Numbered from the stretch's first letter, positions 42,476 through 53,700 are shown. The stretch is DNA of 56,903 nucleotides from Ignavibacteriales bacterium (GCA_026390815.1 JAPLFH010000032.1:1-56903); one strand, 5' to 3'. The notes: generated by a model not told the origin, from the sequence alone. Numbers and translations are program-made.

Positions 42476-43393
42476 ATGATGATTATATTTTCCATATTTC
42501 CTTACTTTTTTCTATTACTTACCTTGATTGTAAACGCACAGGATAGCCTGCCCATTGATGTGCACGTTATCGATTCAACCCAAATAATCTCTTCTGAAAA
42601 AGAAAAGTTAAATTCCATAACATGGCACCAAATGTTTACAAATATTCCGGATGATTATTATTCTTTTGGAAAGTATCATACAAACTTTGAAAATACCCGG
42701 GAAATATTTGGAGTAGTAAGTTTAACAGGATTATTAACTTTGGTGGATCATGAAGCATGGGATTTTACCGACAAATTATCCACCAAAAATCCATTTGTTC
42801 GCGATACAAAAGAAAAATTATTATATCTTGGTGATGGCAAATTTAGTTTAATAGTTGCCGGATTATTTTCCATTTATGGGTTGGCTGCCAACGACCAAAA
42901 AAGTTATAAAACTTCCAGCAATTTAATTGAAGCCTTGCTTGCTACCGGAATTTTGGTTCAGGTTCTTAAAAGATCTTTCGGACGAGAAAGCCCCGCGGTG
43001 AATTCAACAGGAAGCGGCAACTGGGATTTATTCCCTTCAATAAAAAAATATCAGAATAACCAGTCTAAGTATTACGCATTTCCATCCGGACATATTGCAA
43101 CCTTAACAGCCACATTAACGGTAATAGCAAATAATTATCCGGAAGAAACCTGGATTAAACCAGTCAGTTATGCAGCTATCGGGCTTGTCGGAATTTCTCT
43201 TGTAAGCAAAGGCTGGCACTGGTACAGCGACTTTCCGCTCGGAATTTATCTTGGATACACATTGGGAAATATTGTTGCCCCAACGAAAAAAACTGTTGAA
43301 CAATCAAATGGAAAATCCACTAATAATGAATTGTCAATACTTCCAATAATCCATCCACAGAATTTAGGAATCCAGCTACTCTATAAATTTTAA
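42476..43393 (+). CDS. PAP2-family phosphatase (tandem paralogue)
   Basis: A 305-residue paralogue of the preceding gene, with the motif set KRSFGRESP, FPSGHIATLTAT and GWHWYSDFPLG and a similar N-terminal NIPDDYYSFGKYH (NVPDDWWRFTKDQ in the first). The identical plan and back-to-back position indicate local duplication. The N-terminal signal sequence ends near LIVNAQD. The two may act on different lipid phosphates. Confidence 0.85.
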   Translation: MMIIFSIFPYFFLLLTLIVNAQDSLPIDVHVIDSTQIISSEKEKLNSITWHQMFTNIPDDYYSFGKYHTNFENTREIFGVVSLTGLLTLVDHEAWDFTDKLSTKNPFVRDTKEKLLYLGDGKFSLIVAGLFSIYGLAANDQKSYKTSSNLIEALLATGILVQVLKRSFGRESPAVNSTGSGNWDLFPSIKKYQNNQSKYYAFPSGHIATLTATLTVIANNYPEETWIKPVSYAAIGLVGISLVSKGWHWYSDFPLGIYLGYTLGNIVAPTKKTVEQSNGKSTNNELSILPIIHPQNLGIQLLYKF

Positions 43394-43489
43394 CTTTCTA
43401 ACTTCCTTTCGATTTAAATTGCACCAAACAAAGTGTTAAGAAATGTTAAGATGGAAGATTTTTATCTTATCCATTGTTACCTTTGTATT

Positions 43490-45154
43490 ATGAAGTTGAA
43501 GAAAAAAGCAATCATATTAATAACAATCTTAATTTCAATTGCTCTAACAGGATTGATTTTACTGCAAATATATTTTTTAAAGAATGCAATTCAACAAAAG
43601 GAACAAGCATTTGATCATAATATTCAAATTGTACTTAACAATGTTGTTCAAGAACTTGAAGCAAACGAGGCAACCAAAGGAATTTTTGAAGTTGCTGCTA
43701 ACGATACCACATTTTGGAATGGCAAACTTCCTCAGCCTGATTTAGATACAATTAAATATTTTAGAAATAACTCCCGGATGAAAAAACCAACGCAAATATT
43801 TGTATCTACATATTCCTCGAACGAAAATGGAAAGACGAAAAATATTGTAATTAAAATTGATTCTACCGGAAAGAGAACAACAGTAATTAAAGATTCTGTT
43901 TTGCAAATTAAGCCAGATGTACGGCTGCCTTCCGGCAGAAAAGGATTTGCGTATAAGTATTCTTTAGATAGCAATGTTGATTTTAAAATTGATGACGAAA
44001 AACAGGTGGGTATATTTCTTCGTGAACTTTCAACAAAAAACAAAAAGAGAATTGTTACGCGGGTAATGGACCGGCTAATCCTAACCGATGAAATACCGAT
44101 AGAAAAAAGGATCAATCTTGGTACTGTGGATTCCCTGCTAAAAAGTAAGCTAAATGAAACCGGGGTTTCTTTAGCTTATAAATTTGGAATCACTTCAGAA
44201 AAAGATAATAAACTAAAAATATTTCCAGTTGGAGCTGATAAAAAATTACTTACCTCAAATTTGAAAGTAAAATTATTTCCGACTGATGTTCTTACATCGC
44301 CGAATATGTTAACCATTTATTTTCCGGAAAGAACATTATTCATCTTAAAAGAAATTTCTTTATTGATGATCCTGGCATTCTTATTTATTCTTATTATCGT
44401 ATTAAGTTTTATTTATACAATCAGAACAATTGTAAATCAAAAACGATTTGCTTCCCTTGTTGTTGATTTTATTAATAACATGACGCACGAATTTAAAACA
44501 CCCATTTCCACAATATCTCTTGCTTCAGAAGCTATTGATAATCCGGTTGTATCTGATGATAAAGAAAAACTTAATAGGTACAATAGAATTATTAAAGATG
44601 AAAATAAGCGAATGCGCCAGCAGGTAGAAAAAATTCTTCAGATGGCTGTGCTGGAAGAAGGTGATTATGAATTGGATTTAACTAACTTAGATTTTCACTC
44701 AATAATTGAACAAGCAGCACAAAATACCGGACTAAAGGTTGATGGAAATGGTGGTAAGCTTTTATTAAATCTAACAGCCCAAAACCATTTTGTTAAAGGA
44801 GACGTAGTTCACCTGACAAACATTATCCATAACATTTTAGATAACGCAGTTAAATATTCTCCGGACATTATCGAAATAAACATTACTACAGTTGATTTAA
44901 ACGATGGGATTTTAATTAAGATTTCTGATAAAGGAATTGGAATTAAAGAAGAAGATTTAAAGAAAATTTTTGATAAATATTTCCGCGTGCTCTCCGGTAA
45001 TATCCACGATGTTAAAGGATTTGGATTGGGATTAAGTTATGTAAAACTAATGGTGGAAGCTCACAAAGGCACCATCACCATGAACAGCAAATACAATAAA
45101 GGAACTGAAGTGCAAATATTTCTTCCATCATTCGCTAAAAAGGATTTACAATAA
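43490..45154 (+). CDS. membrane sensor histidine kinase
   Basis: A 554-residue kinase from the ATG at 43490 (MKLKKKAIILITILISIA); an upstream in-frame start would add 19 residues that look unlike a signal segment. It has two membrane helices (about 8-28 and 290-320) around a large periplasmic domain of unknown fold. HisKA has INNMTHEFKTPISTISLA, and the HATPase has IIHNILDNAVKYS, DKGIGIKEEDL and GFGLGLSYVKLM. A TACCTTTG sequence (43478-43485), like the Bacteroidota -7 element, lies just upstream and could give a nearly leaderless mRNA. The OmpR-type regulator follows without a gap. Confidence 0.9.
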   Translation: MKLKKKAIILITILISIALTGLILLQIYFLKNAIQQKEQAFDHNIQIVLNNVVQELEANEATKGIFEVAANDTTFWNGKLPQPDLDTIKYFRNNSRMKKPTQIFVSTYSSNENGKTKNIVIKIDSTGKRTTVIKDSVLQIKPDVRLPSGRKGFAYKYSLDSNVDFKIDDEKQVGIFLRELSTKNKKRIVTRVMDRLILTDEIPIEKRINLGTVDSLLKSKLNETGVSLAYKFGITSEKDNKLKIFPVGADKKLLTSNLKVKLFPTDVLTSPNMLTIYFPERTLFILKEISLLMILAFLFILIIVLSFIYTIRTIVNQKRFASLVVDFINNMTHEFKTPISTISLASEAIDNPVVSDDKEKLNRYNRIIKDENKRMRQQVEKILQMAVLEEGDYELDLTNLDFHSIIEQAAQNTGLKVDGNGGKLLLNLTAQNHFVKGDVVHLTNIIHNILDNAVKYSPDIIEINITTVDLNDGILIKISDKGIGIKEEDLKKIFDKYFRVLSGNIHDVKGFGLGLSYVKLMVEAHKGTITMNSKYNKGTEVQIFLPSFAKKDLQ

Positions 45155-45847
45155 ATGCAAAAGATGAAAATTCTACTTTTAGAAGATGATGCAAATCTTG
45201 GCTTTATACTTAAAGAACATCTTGAAATGAAAGAGTTTGATGTAAAACTTTCTACAAATGGTGTTGAAGGAATGATCGAATATAATAAAGCCAATTACAA
45301 CATTTGTCTTGTAGATGTAATGATGCCCAAGAAGGATGGCTTTACTTTTGTAAAAGAAGTCCGCCAAAAAGATCAGAAAATCCCAATTATCTTTCTAACT
45401 GCAAAATCACTTAAGGAAGATCGGATAACCGGATTTAAAGTTGGCTGTGATGATTATATTACCAAGCCATTTAGTATGGAAGAACTCCTGCTGCGTATTC
45501 AAGCGGTTTTAAGACGAAGTGTTAATGGATTAGAAAATGAGGTACTTATTCAATTCAAAATCGGCAGATATTTTTTTGATAGTATTAATCAAACATTGCA
45601 GATTGGTAAACAAGTAGAATTCTTAACAACAAAAGAATCAGAACTTCTTCATTTACTTTGCTTAAATATGAATAGAGTTTTGGACCGCAATGAAGCCCTT
45701 ACTAAAATCTGGGGAAGCGATTCTTATTTTAGTGCCCGCAGCATGGATGTTTTTATCTCCAAAATCAGAAAATGTCTCGCGGAAGATTCAAGAATATCAA
45801 TTGTTAATGTTCACGGCAGAGGTTTTAAATTGGTGGTTAACTCATAG
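45155..45847 (+). CDS. OmpR-family response regulator
   Basis: A 230-residue regulator. The receiver domain has LLLEDDANLG, the phospho-Asp in LVDVMMPKKDG, LTAKS, and ITKPF. It is followed by a winged-helix domain with FLTTKESELLHLLCLN and SMDVFISKIRKCL. It begins directly after the stop of the kinase gene (no spacing), so the two form a cognate pair. Confidence 0.93.
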   Translation: MQKMKILLLEDDANLGFILKEHLEMKEFDVKLSTNGVEGMIEYNKANYNICLVDVMMPKKDGFTFVKEVRQKDQKIPIIFLTAKSLKEDRITGFKVGCDDYITKPFSMEELLLRIQAVLRRSVNGLENEVLIQFKIGRYFFDSINQTLQIGKQVEFLTTKESELLHLLCLNMNRVLDRNEALTKIWGSDSYFSARSMDVFISKIRKCLAEDSRISIVNVHGRGFKLVVNS

Positions 45848-45897
45848 AATTACTTTCCTATTCACTTTCCAATTAATATCAGATTCGTTAAGAAACT

Positions 45898-45919
45898 AAT
45901 AAGCTGGTTTGTGCTTATT
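45898..45919 (+). terminator. possible terminator after the response regulator
   Basis: AATAAGC / GCTTATT form a 7-bp stem with an 8-base loop about 50 bases after the stop. No strong T-run follows, so this is a weak call. Confidence 0.3.
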
Positions 45920-46016
45920 ATCATTGAATACTAATCGAAAATGGTTACCTTTAATAAGGTACCATAAATGTGGCAAATGATAAGTTGCATCAATCTAAAA
46001 ATTTTTTGAGGACTAT

Positions 46017-49000
46017 TTGAAAGTATCCATAATAATTCCGGCTTTTAATTCGGCAGAAACAATATCCGACACAATAAAATCTGTTCAAGCACAAACACAT
46101 AAAGATTGGGAAGCAATTGTTATAAATGATGGCTCAACTGATGATACTGCAAAGATTGTAGAAAAATTCATTGAATCAGATAAACGATTTCGAATTGTAA
46201 ATGGCTCACATCAAGGAGTTGGCGCAGCCAGAAACACTGGAATTAAACATGCGAAATATGACTGGCTTCTGTTTTTGGATTCTGATGATTGGATAGCGAA
46301 TAAACACCTTGAACTGCTAACAGCCAAACTAAAAGAAGATCCCAAGCTCGATGCAGTTCATTCAAATTGGGTACGTGTTGCAACCGGCGGCAAAATCATT
46401 CATCAAAAACCCTTTAAGGAGACTGGTGATTTATTTAAAACATTTGCAAGAACTTGCGCTATTACTATTCATCCCTGTCTTTTCCGCAAAAGTCTTATTG
46501 AAGAAGTTGGCTGTTTTGATACTTCCTTAAATACCTGCGAGGATTGGGATCTTTGGCAAAAAATTACCAGAAGCGGGGCAAATTTTGGATTTGTTGATGA
46601 AGTGCTCGCCTTTTACCGGATGAGAGAATTTTCAGCATCCAATGATGGATTTCAAATGGTTAAGGACGCACTTTTTGTTTTAGAACGTGGGCACTCAGAA
46701 GATCCAAGAGTACCAAATCCAAAACCTGAACATAAATTTGGTTTGCCCAAAAAAGAGCTGACTTACCGTAAATATCATTCTGCTTTTTGGGGAATAGGTT
46801 TAGCATTAGGAAATAAAAAGGATCCGATTCCTCTGCTCGATCTAATAGGCGATGAAGCCTGCCCAACAATAGAACCCTACGGTATTGCAGAAACTTTGTT
46901 TGAATCTGTTCCCCTCCCAAAGTGTTTGATGCCCGAAGATTGGGTCCAACTTTTACCGGAAATTGAGAATGATTTGGAAAAATTCCTGGATGCTCTGGAA
47001 ATTAAATCTAAAGCAACAAGATTAAAGCTTAGAGTTAAACAGTCACTAGAACTAATAATTGCAGAAAATATAAAATTTGATAAGCCGGTCATTCTTGGTA
47101 AGACATTTTGGACAAGTATTGAGGTTACTAAAAAAGTTATGGATCTGCATCTTCCGCATTCTGTTGAAAGATTAGGTTGTCAGGTTCTTTACAAGGGGAA
47201 CATTATTGGAAATATTGAATTACCGGTCTTTGATAATTTTGTTCCGGCGGATGTCTTGATAGACGATATTGCAAATAAATGCTCGTGGGACATTTTGAGA
47301 AAATATTTTTCAGAAACGATATATAAAGAACTCTTCTTAATTAGAAATGGAAATAAATTGCTGATTAAAAGAGGGAGTCTTGTATTAGGAGAATTAAACA
47401 GTAAATCAGAAACAATTAATTGGGATGAAATTCATGATCATATTGGATGGACTGTTTTCCTGCAAGAAGCCTGGCACTTACCCAAATATAGCAGTGATGA
47501 TTTTTACAATCCAAATTTGAGTTTATTTAACACAAAAAAAATCAAATTAAAAGACGGATTGATTAATATAGAAATTAGTAGCGCCTTAAATGATGTTCAA
47601 GTATCTACAAGATATTTGAATGTGCTTGTTTCAGTTGGCGGAGAGAAAATTGGTGTTGTTAATATCGAAGCTAAACACAGTAAAGTTTCTGCTGGTAAAA
47701 TTAGGACAGAGATAACAACTAAAACCGGATATGAACTTTGCAAAGCAGTCGTAAAAAATACATTAATTGGAAGTGAATTCGATGATGCCGGTACTTTATA
47801 CAACAGGTTAATTGCTTCCTATGAAAAGAGATTAAAAGAAAAATCAATTTCAGATAGTAAAAATGATTCCAATATTAATCTCCAATCATTTACCTTACCT
47901 GAAGGTAGTATGATAATTGGAAGGCGATATCCGGATTCATTTGGAACAAGTGCCTCTCGGAAAGCAATTTTACCCAAATCGATTTATATGGAGCTGCTTA
48001 ATTCTTCTAAAGTGAATAATGACTTTGTATTAAAAAACTTTAATGGAAAAGGACCAGATAAAGTTATTTACAATCCCGAAGTTATTAATTCTTCATCATT
48101 ACCTTCGTTAATAAGGAAGGAGGAAAATCATCAACCTGTAATTGATAGGACAATGATTGCTACGCATTATGACAAAGATTTTTTCGAAAACCTTTTTTCT
48201 GCGGCTGAAGATCCATGGAATTATACTTCTGAATATGAACAGATTAAATATGAGCAGACACTTTCACTAGTTCCAAAAAAAATAATTAATTCAGCCCTGG
48301 AAATCGCTTGTGCAGAAGGGCATTTTACAGCTCAACTTGCACCGCGTGTGATGAAACTTACTGCGGCAGATTTTTCGCAGACTGCTTTGGCAAGAACAAA
48401 ATCAAGATGTAGTTTTTATTCAAACATCTCTTATCTTCAATTAGATATTTCTGAAGATGCCATTCCAGAACAATACAATCTGATTATTTGCAGCGAGGTT
48501 CTATTATTCATGAAAGGGAAGGAAAATTTAATTGCAGTTGCTAAAAAAATTTCTGCTGCATTAAAACCTGGTGGAACTTTAATAATGGCAAATGGTAATG
48601 TAGCTGCAGATGAACCGAATGAAACGGGTTTCAATTGGGATGTTCCTTTTGGAGCAAAAGTAATTGGTGAAACCTTTTCATCAATAAATTCCATAAGAAA
48701 AATAAAAGAATTAAAAACCCCGCTATATCATATTCAGCAATTCATGAAGAAGCAGAAAATTGATTTTGGAATATTTAGTAAACCCAATATTATAGAACTT
48801 CCTCTCCAGGCAAAATTAACAAAAGAAGTTTATTCCCAGGTTTTGTGGAAGGGAAAAGTAGTTCCGGATAGCATTGTAAAATCCAAAGAATTAAACTCAA
48901 GTTTACCAATATTAATGTATCATCGGATTTCGGCCGATGGATTGGTTGAAACTTCGAGATATAAGATTACGCCGGATGATTTTTACGAACAAATGAAATA

Positions 49001-49613
49001 TTTATTTGAAAATGGTTTTTATACTATCTCCATAAATGAGTGGGGAAAAGCGATACTTAACAACAAGCCCCTTCCAGGCAAAGCTATAAGCCTAACATTT
49101 GATGATGGCTTTAAAGATTTTTACACTTATGCTGCCCCAATTTTGAAGGAGTTTGGATTTTCTGCAACTGTATTTTTGGTGGTCAATTGCATTGGTAAAA
49201 CCAATAAATGGGATAGTCATTATGGTGAAGAAATTGAATTGATGAATTGGGATGAGATTCGGGAACTGCAAATACAGGGAATTCAGTTTGGGTCCCACTC
49301 ACTAAATCATCTGCCGTTAACTTCTGTTCCACCAACAGAAGTGGTAATAGAAGCAATCAAATCAAGAGAGATTTTATCGCGTGAATTGGGAACGCAAGTT
49401 GATTTATTCGCATATCCATATGGTGATGTTAACGATTCCGTTAAACACATTATTGGTGCTTGCGGCTATTTGTATGCAGTATCAACTGAATATACTTTAA
49501 GCACTTTACAAGATAAACTGCTTTCTTTACCAAGAATTGAAATAATGGGTTCTGATTCAATTGAATCTTTCAGCGAAAAATTGGCTGCGGAATTTTCTAT
49601 TGCACAAAAATAA
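46017..49613 (+). CDS. trifunctional GT2 glycosyltransferase / methyltransferase / polysaccharide deacetylase fusion
   Basis: A 1198-residue protein. Residues 1-230 are a GT2 glycosyltransferase (IIPAFNSAETI; NDGSTDD at 37-43; LDSDDW at 87-92; CEDWDLW at 174-180). Residues about 350-610 hold two beta-rich segments of unknown role. Around 635-680 lies a conserved-looking GRRYPDSFGTSASRKAILP. Residues about 700-890 are a SAM methyltransferase (ALEIACAEGHFTAQL). Residues about 960-1195 are a NodB-type deacetylase (LMYHRIS; FDDG at 1028-1031; SHSLNHLPL). The start is TTG with GAGG upstream. No signal peptide or transmembrane helix is evident, so it acts in the cytoplasm or at the membrane face. 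Confidence 0.9.
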   Translation: MKVSIIIPAFNSAETISDTIKSVQAQTHKDWEAIVINDGSTDDTAKIVEKFIESDKRFRIVNGSHQGVGAARNTGIKHAKYDWLLFLDSDDWIANKHLELLTAKLKEDPKLDAVHSNWVRVATGGKIIHQKPFKETGDLFKTFARTCAITIHPCLFRKSLIEEVGCFDTSLNTCEDWDLWQKITRSGANFGFVDEVLAFYRMREFSASNDGFQMVKDALFVLERGHSEDPRVPNPKPEHKFGLPKKELTYRKYHSAFWGIGLALGNKKDPIPLLDLIGDEACPTIEPYGIAETLFESVPLPKCLMPEDWVQLLPEIENDLEKFLDALEIKSKATRLKLRVKQSLELIIAENIKFDKPVILGKTFWTSIEVTKKVMDLHLPHSVERLGCQVLYKGNIIGNIELPVFDNFVPADVLIDDIANKCSWDILRKYFSETIYKELFLIRNGNKLLIKRGSLVLGELNSKSETINWDEIHDHIGWTVFLQEAWHLPKYSSDDFYNPNLSLFNTKKIKLKDGLINIEISSALNDVQVSTRYLNVLVSVGGEKIGVVNIEAKHSKVSAGKIRTEITTKTGYELCKAVVKNTLIGSEFDDAGTLYNRLIASYEKRLKEKSISDSKNDSNINLQSFTLPEGSMIIGRRYPDSFGTSASRKAILPKSIYMELLNSSKVNNDFVLKNFNGKGPDKVIYNPEVINSSSLPSLIRKEENHQPVIDRTMIATHYDKDFFENLFSAAEDPWNYTSEYEQIKYEQTLSLVPKKIINSALEIACAEGHFTAQLAPRVMKLTAADFSQTALARTKSRCSFYSNISYLQLDISEDAIPEQYNLIICSEVLLFMKGKENLIAVAKKISAALKPGGTLIMANGNVAADEPNETGFNWDVPFGAKVIGETFSSINSIRKIKELKTPLYHIQQFMKKQKIDFGIFSKPNIIELPLQAKLTKEVYSQVLWKGKVVPDSIVKSKELNSSLPILMYHRISADGLVETSRYKITPDDFYEQMKYLFENGFYTISINEWGKAILNNKPLPGKAISLTFDDGFKDFYTYAAPILKEFGFSATVFLVVNCIGKTNKWDSHYGEEIELMNWDEIRELQIQGIQFGSHSLNHLPLTSVPPTEVVIEAIKSREILSRELGTQVDLFAYPYGDVNDSVKHIIGACGYLYAVSTEYTLSTLQDKLLSLPRIEIMGSDSIESFSEKLAAEFSIAQK

Positions 49614-49639
49614 AAAATAGTTCCGCTGTAAAATTCATA

Positions 49640-50437
49640 TCAGGCTATTAATGTATTACCGGTTTCAAACGCATTTGTAAAACGATCCAGCCCATGGCTT
49701 CCACCATTTACCAACCGCCGGGCAGACTTCAGATCATCATCCAGGAGCGCTTCTTTAATTTTCATTTCTTTATCCTTAAGAAATTTAGTTAGCAGCTTGG
49801 CTGCAATTTCCGGGTCATTGGCAAGGTCTGGATTTTCAATCAACTTATTTCCCAATCCAATTGCATTACCATACTTTTGATAATTGGCTCTGCCAGTTAA
49901 CTGAATGAATCCTCTTCCTTTAAAACTGGCTCCATCAGGCGCACCCTGGTTGCCAATATCTTTTCTGTTATCATAAAGATCGTAAGGCTTTCCACCCGGC
50001 GAAGTATTGTAACGTGAAATGTATTCACTTATCGGGACAAAACCTTCTGTTTCTGCACGGATAGTTGCAAGCGCCATTAAAATAAATCTTTTATCATTCA
50101 ATCCTTCATCAGCCAAAGCATTAAGAATATATGGCAGATATTTTTTTATGTTATCAATTGGAGCAGATGGAAACATTTTACATACAATCGCAACGGTAAC
50201 ATTGGAAGTTGAATCTGGAACTTCAACTTTAATATCCAAACCCAATGCATCTAAAGTATTTTGTCCGGCAATCCCATCGGCAAGCAATCCCTTGCTCTTT
50301 TGAAAATTTATTAGTGCGGCTTCAGTTCCCGATCCGAAATCGCCATCAATAGCTCCAGGATTAAATCCCAGTTCATTCAATTTTTGCTGAAGATTCTTTA
50401 CTTCAGTACCATTCATTCCTTCTTTAAGAGTTGTCAT
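49640..50437 (-). CDS. peptidoglycan-binding plus GH19-type glycoside hydrolase
   Basis: A 265-residue protein. Residues about 8-62 are a PG_binding_1 domain (VKNLQQKLNELGFNPGAIDG, DFGSGTEAALINFQ). Residues about 90-265 are a chitinase-19-like lysozyme domain with a Glu in ATIRAETEGF and the family signature FKGRGFIQLTGRANYQKYG. It has no signal peptide. This suits an endolysin-type or otherwise non-Sec-secreted enzyme. No other phage genes lie around it. It runs toward the trifunctional gene with a 26-base gap. Confidence 0.85.
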   Translation of the reverse strand: MTTLKEGMNGTEVKNLQQKLNELGFNPGAIDGDFGSGTEAALINFQKSKGLLADGIAGQNTLDALGLDIKVEVPDSTSNVTVAIVCKMFPSAPIDNIKKYLPYILNALADEGLNDKRFILMALATIRAETEGFVPISEYISRYNTSPGGKPYDLYDNRKDIGNQGAPDGASFKGRGFIQLTGRANYQKYGNAIGLGNKLIENPDLANDPEIAAKLLTKFLKDKEMKIKEALLDDDLKSARRLVNGGSHGLDRFTNAFETGNTLIA

Positions 50438-50721
50438 ATAATCCTTCTTTCTTTTTTGATGTATAGAATTATTTTCTTCAATTTGTTTTGAAGAGGTTAT
50501 CTTTTTATAAGATAGGTTATAAAGATGAAAATACCAATGCCCTGATTTTTTAGTGGCATCAAATTGTTTTAATTGTTACCCGGCTAACTCTTTTCTTTAG
50601 AACATTGATGATAAATCGAATTAGGAGATTGAATCAGCCATAACACAACGCCCGTCTAATAAATTATTTTTGCTTGTTTCCCACATATAATTTATTTAAA
50701 ATCAGACAGGCTTTTCATAAA

Positions 50722-53700
50722 ATGATTTCCATGATAAACAACTCAACAATATTTTTAATTTTCCTTTATCTCTCAGTTAATTGTTTCTCTCAAAACTTTT
50801 CTAATAAGTTCGTGCACATTTCTCTTGAGGCTGGTTTATCGCAAGCAAATGTGCGATGTATTCTGCAAGATAAACATGGTTTTCTATGGCTCGGTACACA
50901 AGATGGCCTGAATCGTTATGATGGTTATGAGTTTACAGTGTTCAAACACAATCCTTCGGATTCAAATTCTATTCTTGGAAACTTAGTAACCTGCCTGCTG
51001 GAAGATAGAGATGGCTTTTTGTGGATCGGTACTCTTGGTGGTTTAAATAAATATGATCCAATTAATAACAGGTTTACTTGTTTTGTTCCCAAACCGAATA
51101 ATAAAAACTCTTTGCAAGGGGAATCTGTTTTATCTTTGTATGAGGATACAGACGGAACAATTTGGGTAGGAACATACCTGGGTGGCGTAAGCAAGTTTGA
51201 TAAAAGGAATAATAATTTTATCACATATTTACACAATAAAAATGTTAACAGTCTTAGTCATAATAGTGTAATATCCATTTGTGGTGATGAAAGCGGAAAT
51301 TTGTGGATGGGTACATTTGGTGGAGGATTAAACAGATACCATAAAGCAACCGAGAAGTTTTACAATTATAAACACAATCCAAATGATAACAACAGCATCA
51401 GCTCTGATATTATAACTTCTATTTGTTTTGGTTCACCCGATAAATTATTTATTGGAACAGCGGACGGTTTTAATATTTTAAATCTTAAAACCAATAAAAT
51501 TGAAATATTCCGCAATAATCCCCAAAATAATGCAAGCTTAAGTGGAAATGATATCCAAACTGTTTACAAGGACAAAATTGGTGGTATATGGATTGGAACA
51601 GTTGAGGAAGGAATGAATTACTTTAATGAAGAAGAGAAAAAATTTGTTCGGTTTCAGAAGAATGAAAATAATTTAAATAGCTTAAGCGAAAATAATATCA
51701 CTTCAATTTTGCTTGATAGAAACGGAATCTTATGGGCTGGCACTAATACAAGCGGCTTGAACAAATTGCTTATCACGACTAAAAAGTTTGATAACTTTTC
51801 GTCTAATCCGAATTCGGAATTTCCATTAAGTAATAGTAGCGTGCGTTCCATCTTTGAAGATAGAAATGAAAACCTGTGGATTGGTACAGATGATGGACTT
51901 AATAAATTTGATCCGATTACAAAAAAGCTGACAAAATTTTTTCATAATCCGCTTAACAAGAATTCATTAAGCAATAGTAAAGTTTGGGCAATAACGGAAG
52001 ACAGAGCTGGTAATTTTTGGATTGGAACTCAACAAGGATTAAATAAATATCATATCAGTCAGAACAAATTTGTTCGCTTTGTAAACAGCTATTCCGATAA
52101 AAATAGTATTCCATTCAATTTGATAAGATGTGTATTTAATGATGGTGACAGCGTTTTATGGCTTGGTACTTACGGTGGAGGGTTAATTAAATTTGATCAA
52201 TTAAGGAATAAATATAAAAGCTACACGAATGATCCGAATGATTTAACCAGCATTCGAGATAATATTGTCCTTCGAATTTTTGAAGATAGTAAAAGCAACA
52301 TTTGGTTGTGTACTTCACTCGGGTTAAATCTTTTAAACCGGACTACCGGTAAATTCACAAGATATTTTCAAACAGAACAAAACCAAAAGTTACCGGCTAT
52401 TAAAGCCATTTTTGCAATATCTGAAGATAAAAATAACATCCTTTGGCTGGGGACTTTAGATGCGGGATTGGTAAAATTCGATCCGGTTAAAAATACAGTC
52501 CATTATTATTCTGAAAAAGATGGATTGCAAAACGATGTTATTTATGGGATACTAATTGATAGGAAAGAAAACATATGGTTATCTACAAATAAAGGAATTA
52601 CCAAATTCAATACAAAAGAAGAAAAATTTAAAAATTATGATTTGAAAGACGGTTTGGCATCAGACGAGTTTAACACCGGAGCATTTTTAATAAATAAAAA
52701 AGGGAAGCTTTTTTTTGGCGGCATAAATGGTTTAACAAGTTTTTATCCGGACAGTCTTTTGGAAAATACCTTCCAGCCAAATATTGTTGTTTCAAAGTTT
52801 AGAATTTTTAACAAGGAAATAAATTTGAAAAAATTCCTGCTTGATGGTGAGCAGGTTGCTCTTTCTTATTCAGACAATTATTTTTCCTTTGAGTTTACTG
52901 CACTCGATTTTACAGATCCTGCCAAAAATCAATATGCTTATAAACTGGAGGGTGCGGATTCCGGATGGATTTATTCTGGCACACGGCGTTATGCTGCTTA
53001 CACAAATTTGGAACCAGGCGAATATATTTTTAAAGTTAAAGCATCAAACAGCGATGGAGTATGGAACAATAAGGGAATTGCAATCAAGATTTTTATATCG
53101 CCGCCTTATTGGAAAACCTGGTGGTTTCAGAGTCTTTCCGTTTTGCTGTTTGTAAGTATTGTGTTGGTTTTTATTAAGACAAGATTCAATCAATTAAAAA
53201 ATGAAAAGGAAATTCAGCAGCAGTTTTCCAAGCAGCTTATTGATTCTCAGGAAATGGAAAGGAAAAGAATTGCCGGTGAATTGCATGATGGAATAGGACA
53301 AAATCTTTTAATTATGAATAATCGCGCTAAATTGGGATTGAAAAGTAAAACAGATGAAGACATAAAAAAGCAGCTTGAAAATATTTCGGACTTAGCTTTA
53401 GAATCAATAGAAGATGTAAGAAAAATAGCCTATAATCTTCATCCATACAATCTGGACGAATTTGGATTAACAAATACCATTCAATCTATGCTCAATAAAT
53501 CGTCTGAATCGAGCAATATTAAATTCTCGGTATACACTGATAATATTGATGGATTGTTTCCTGCTGATGTGGAAATAAATATTTTTAGGATAATTCAGGA
53601 AGGTATAAATAATATCATTAAACATTCAGATGCTGAACAAGGAATTGTTTCAATTAACAGGGAAAAGGATAAAGTAGTAATTATAATCCGTGATGATGGC

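Noticed and set aside
45930-45960. GGTTACCTT/AAGGTACC hairpin upstream of the trifunctional gene
   Set aside because: The pairing is imperfect and short, without a T-run or repeat copies, so it is not reported as an element.
49640-50437. prophage remnant suggested by the endolysin-like gene
   Set aside because: No integrase, capsid, tail or holin genes occur on either side, so a prophage cannot be supported.
52841-53155. 104-codon plus-strand frame inside the propeller kinase gene
   Set aside because: It lies within the Y_Y_Y and membrane-helix coding part of the kinase and has no start signal.
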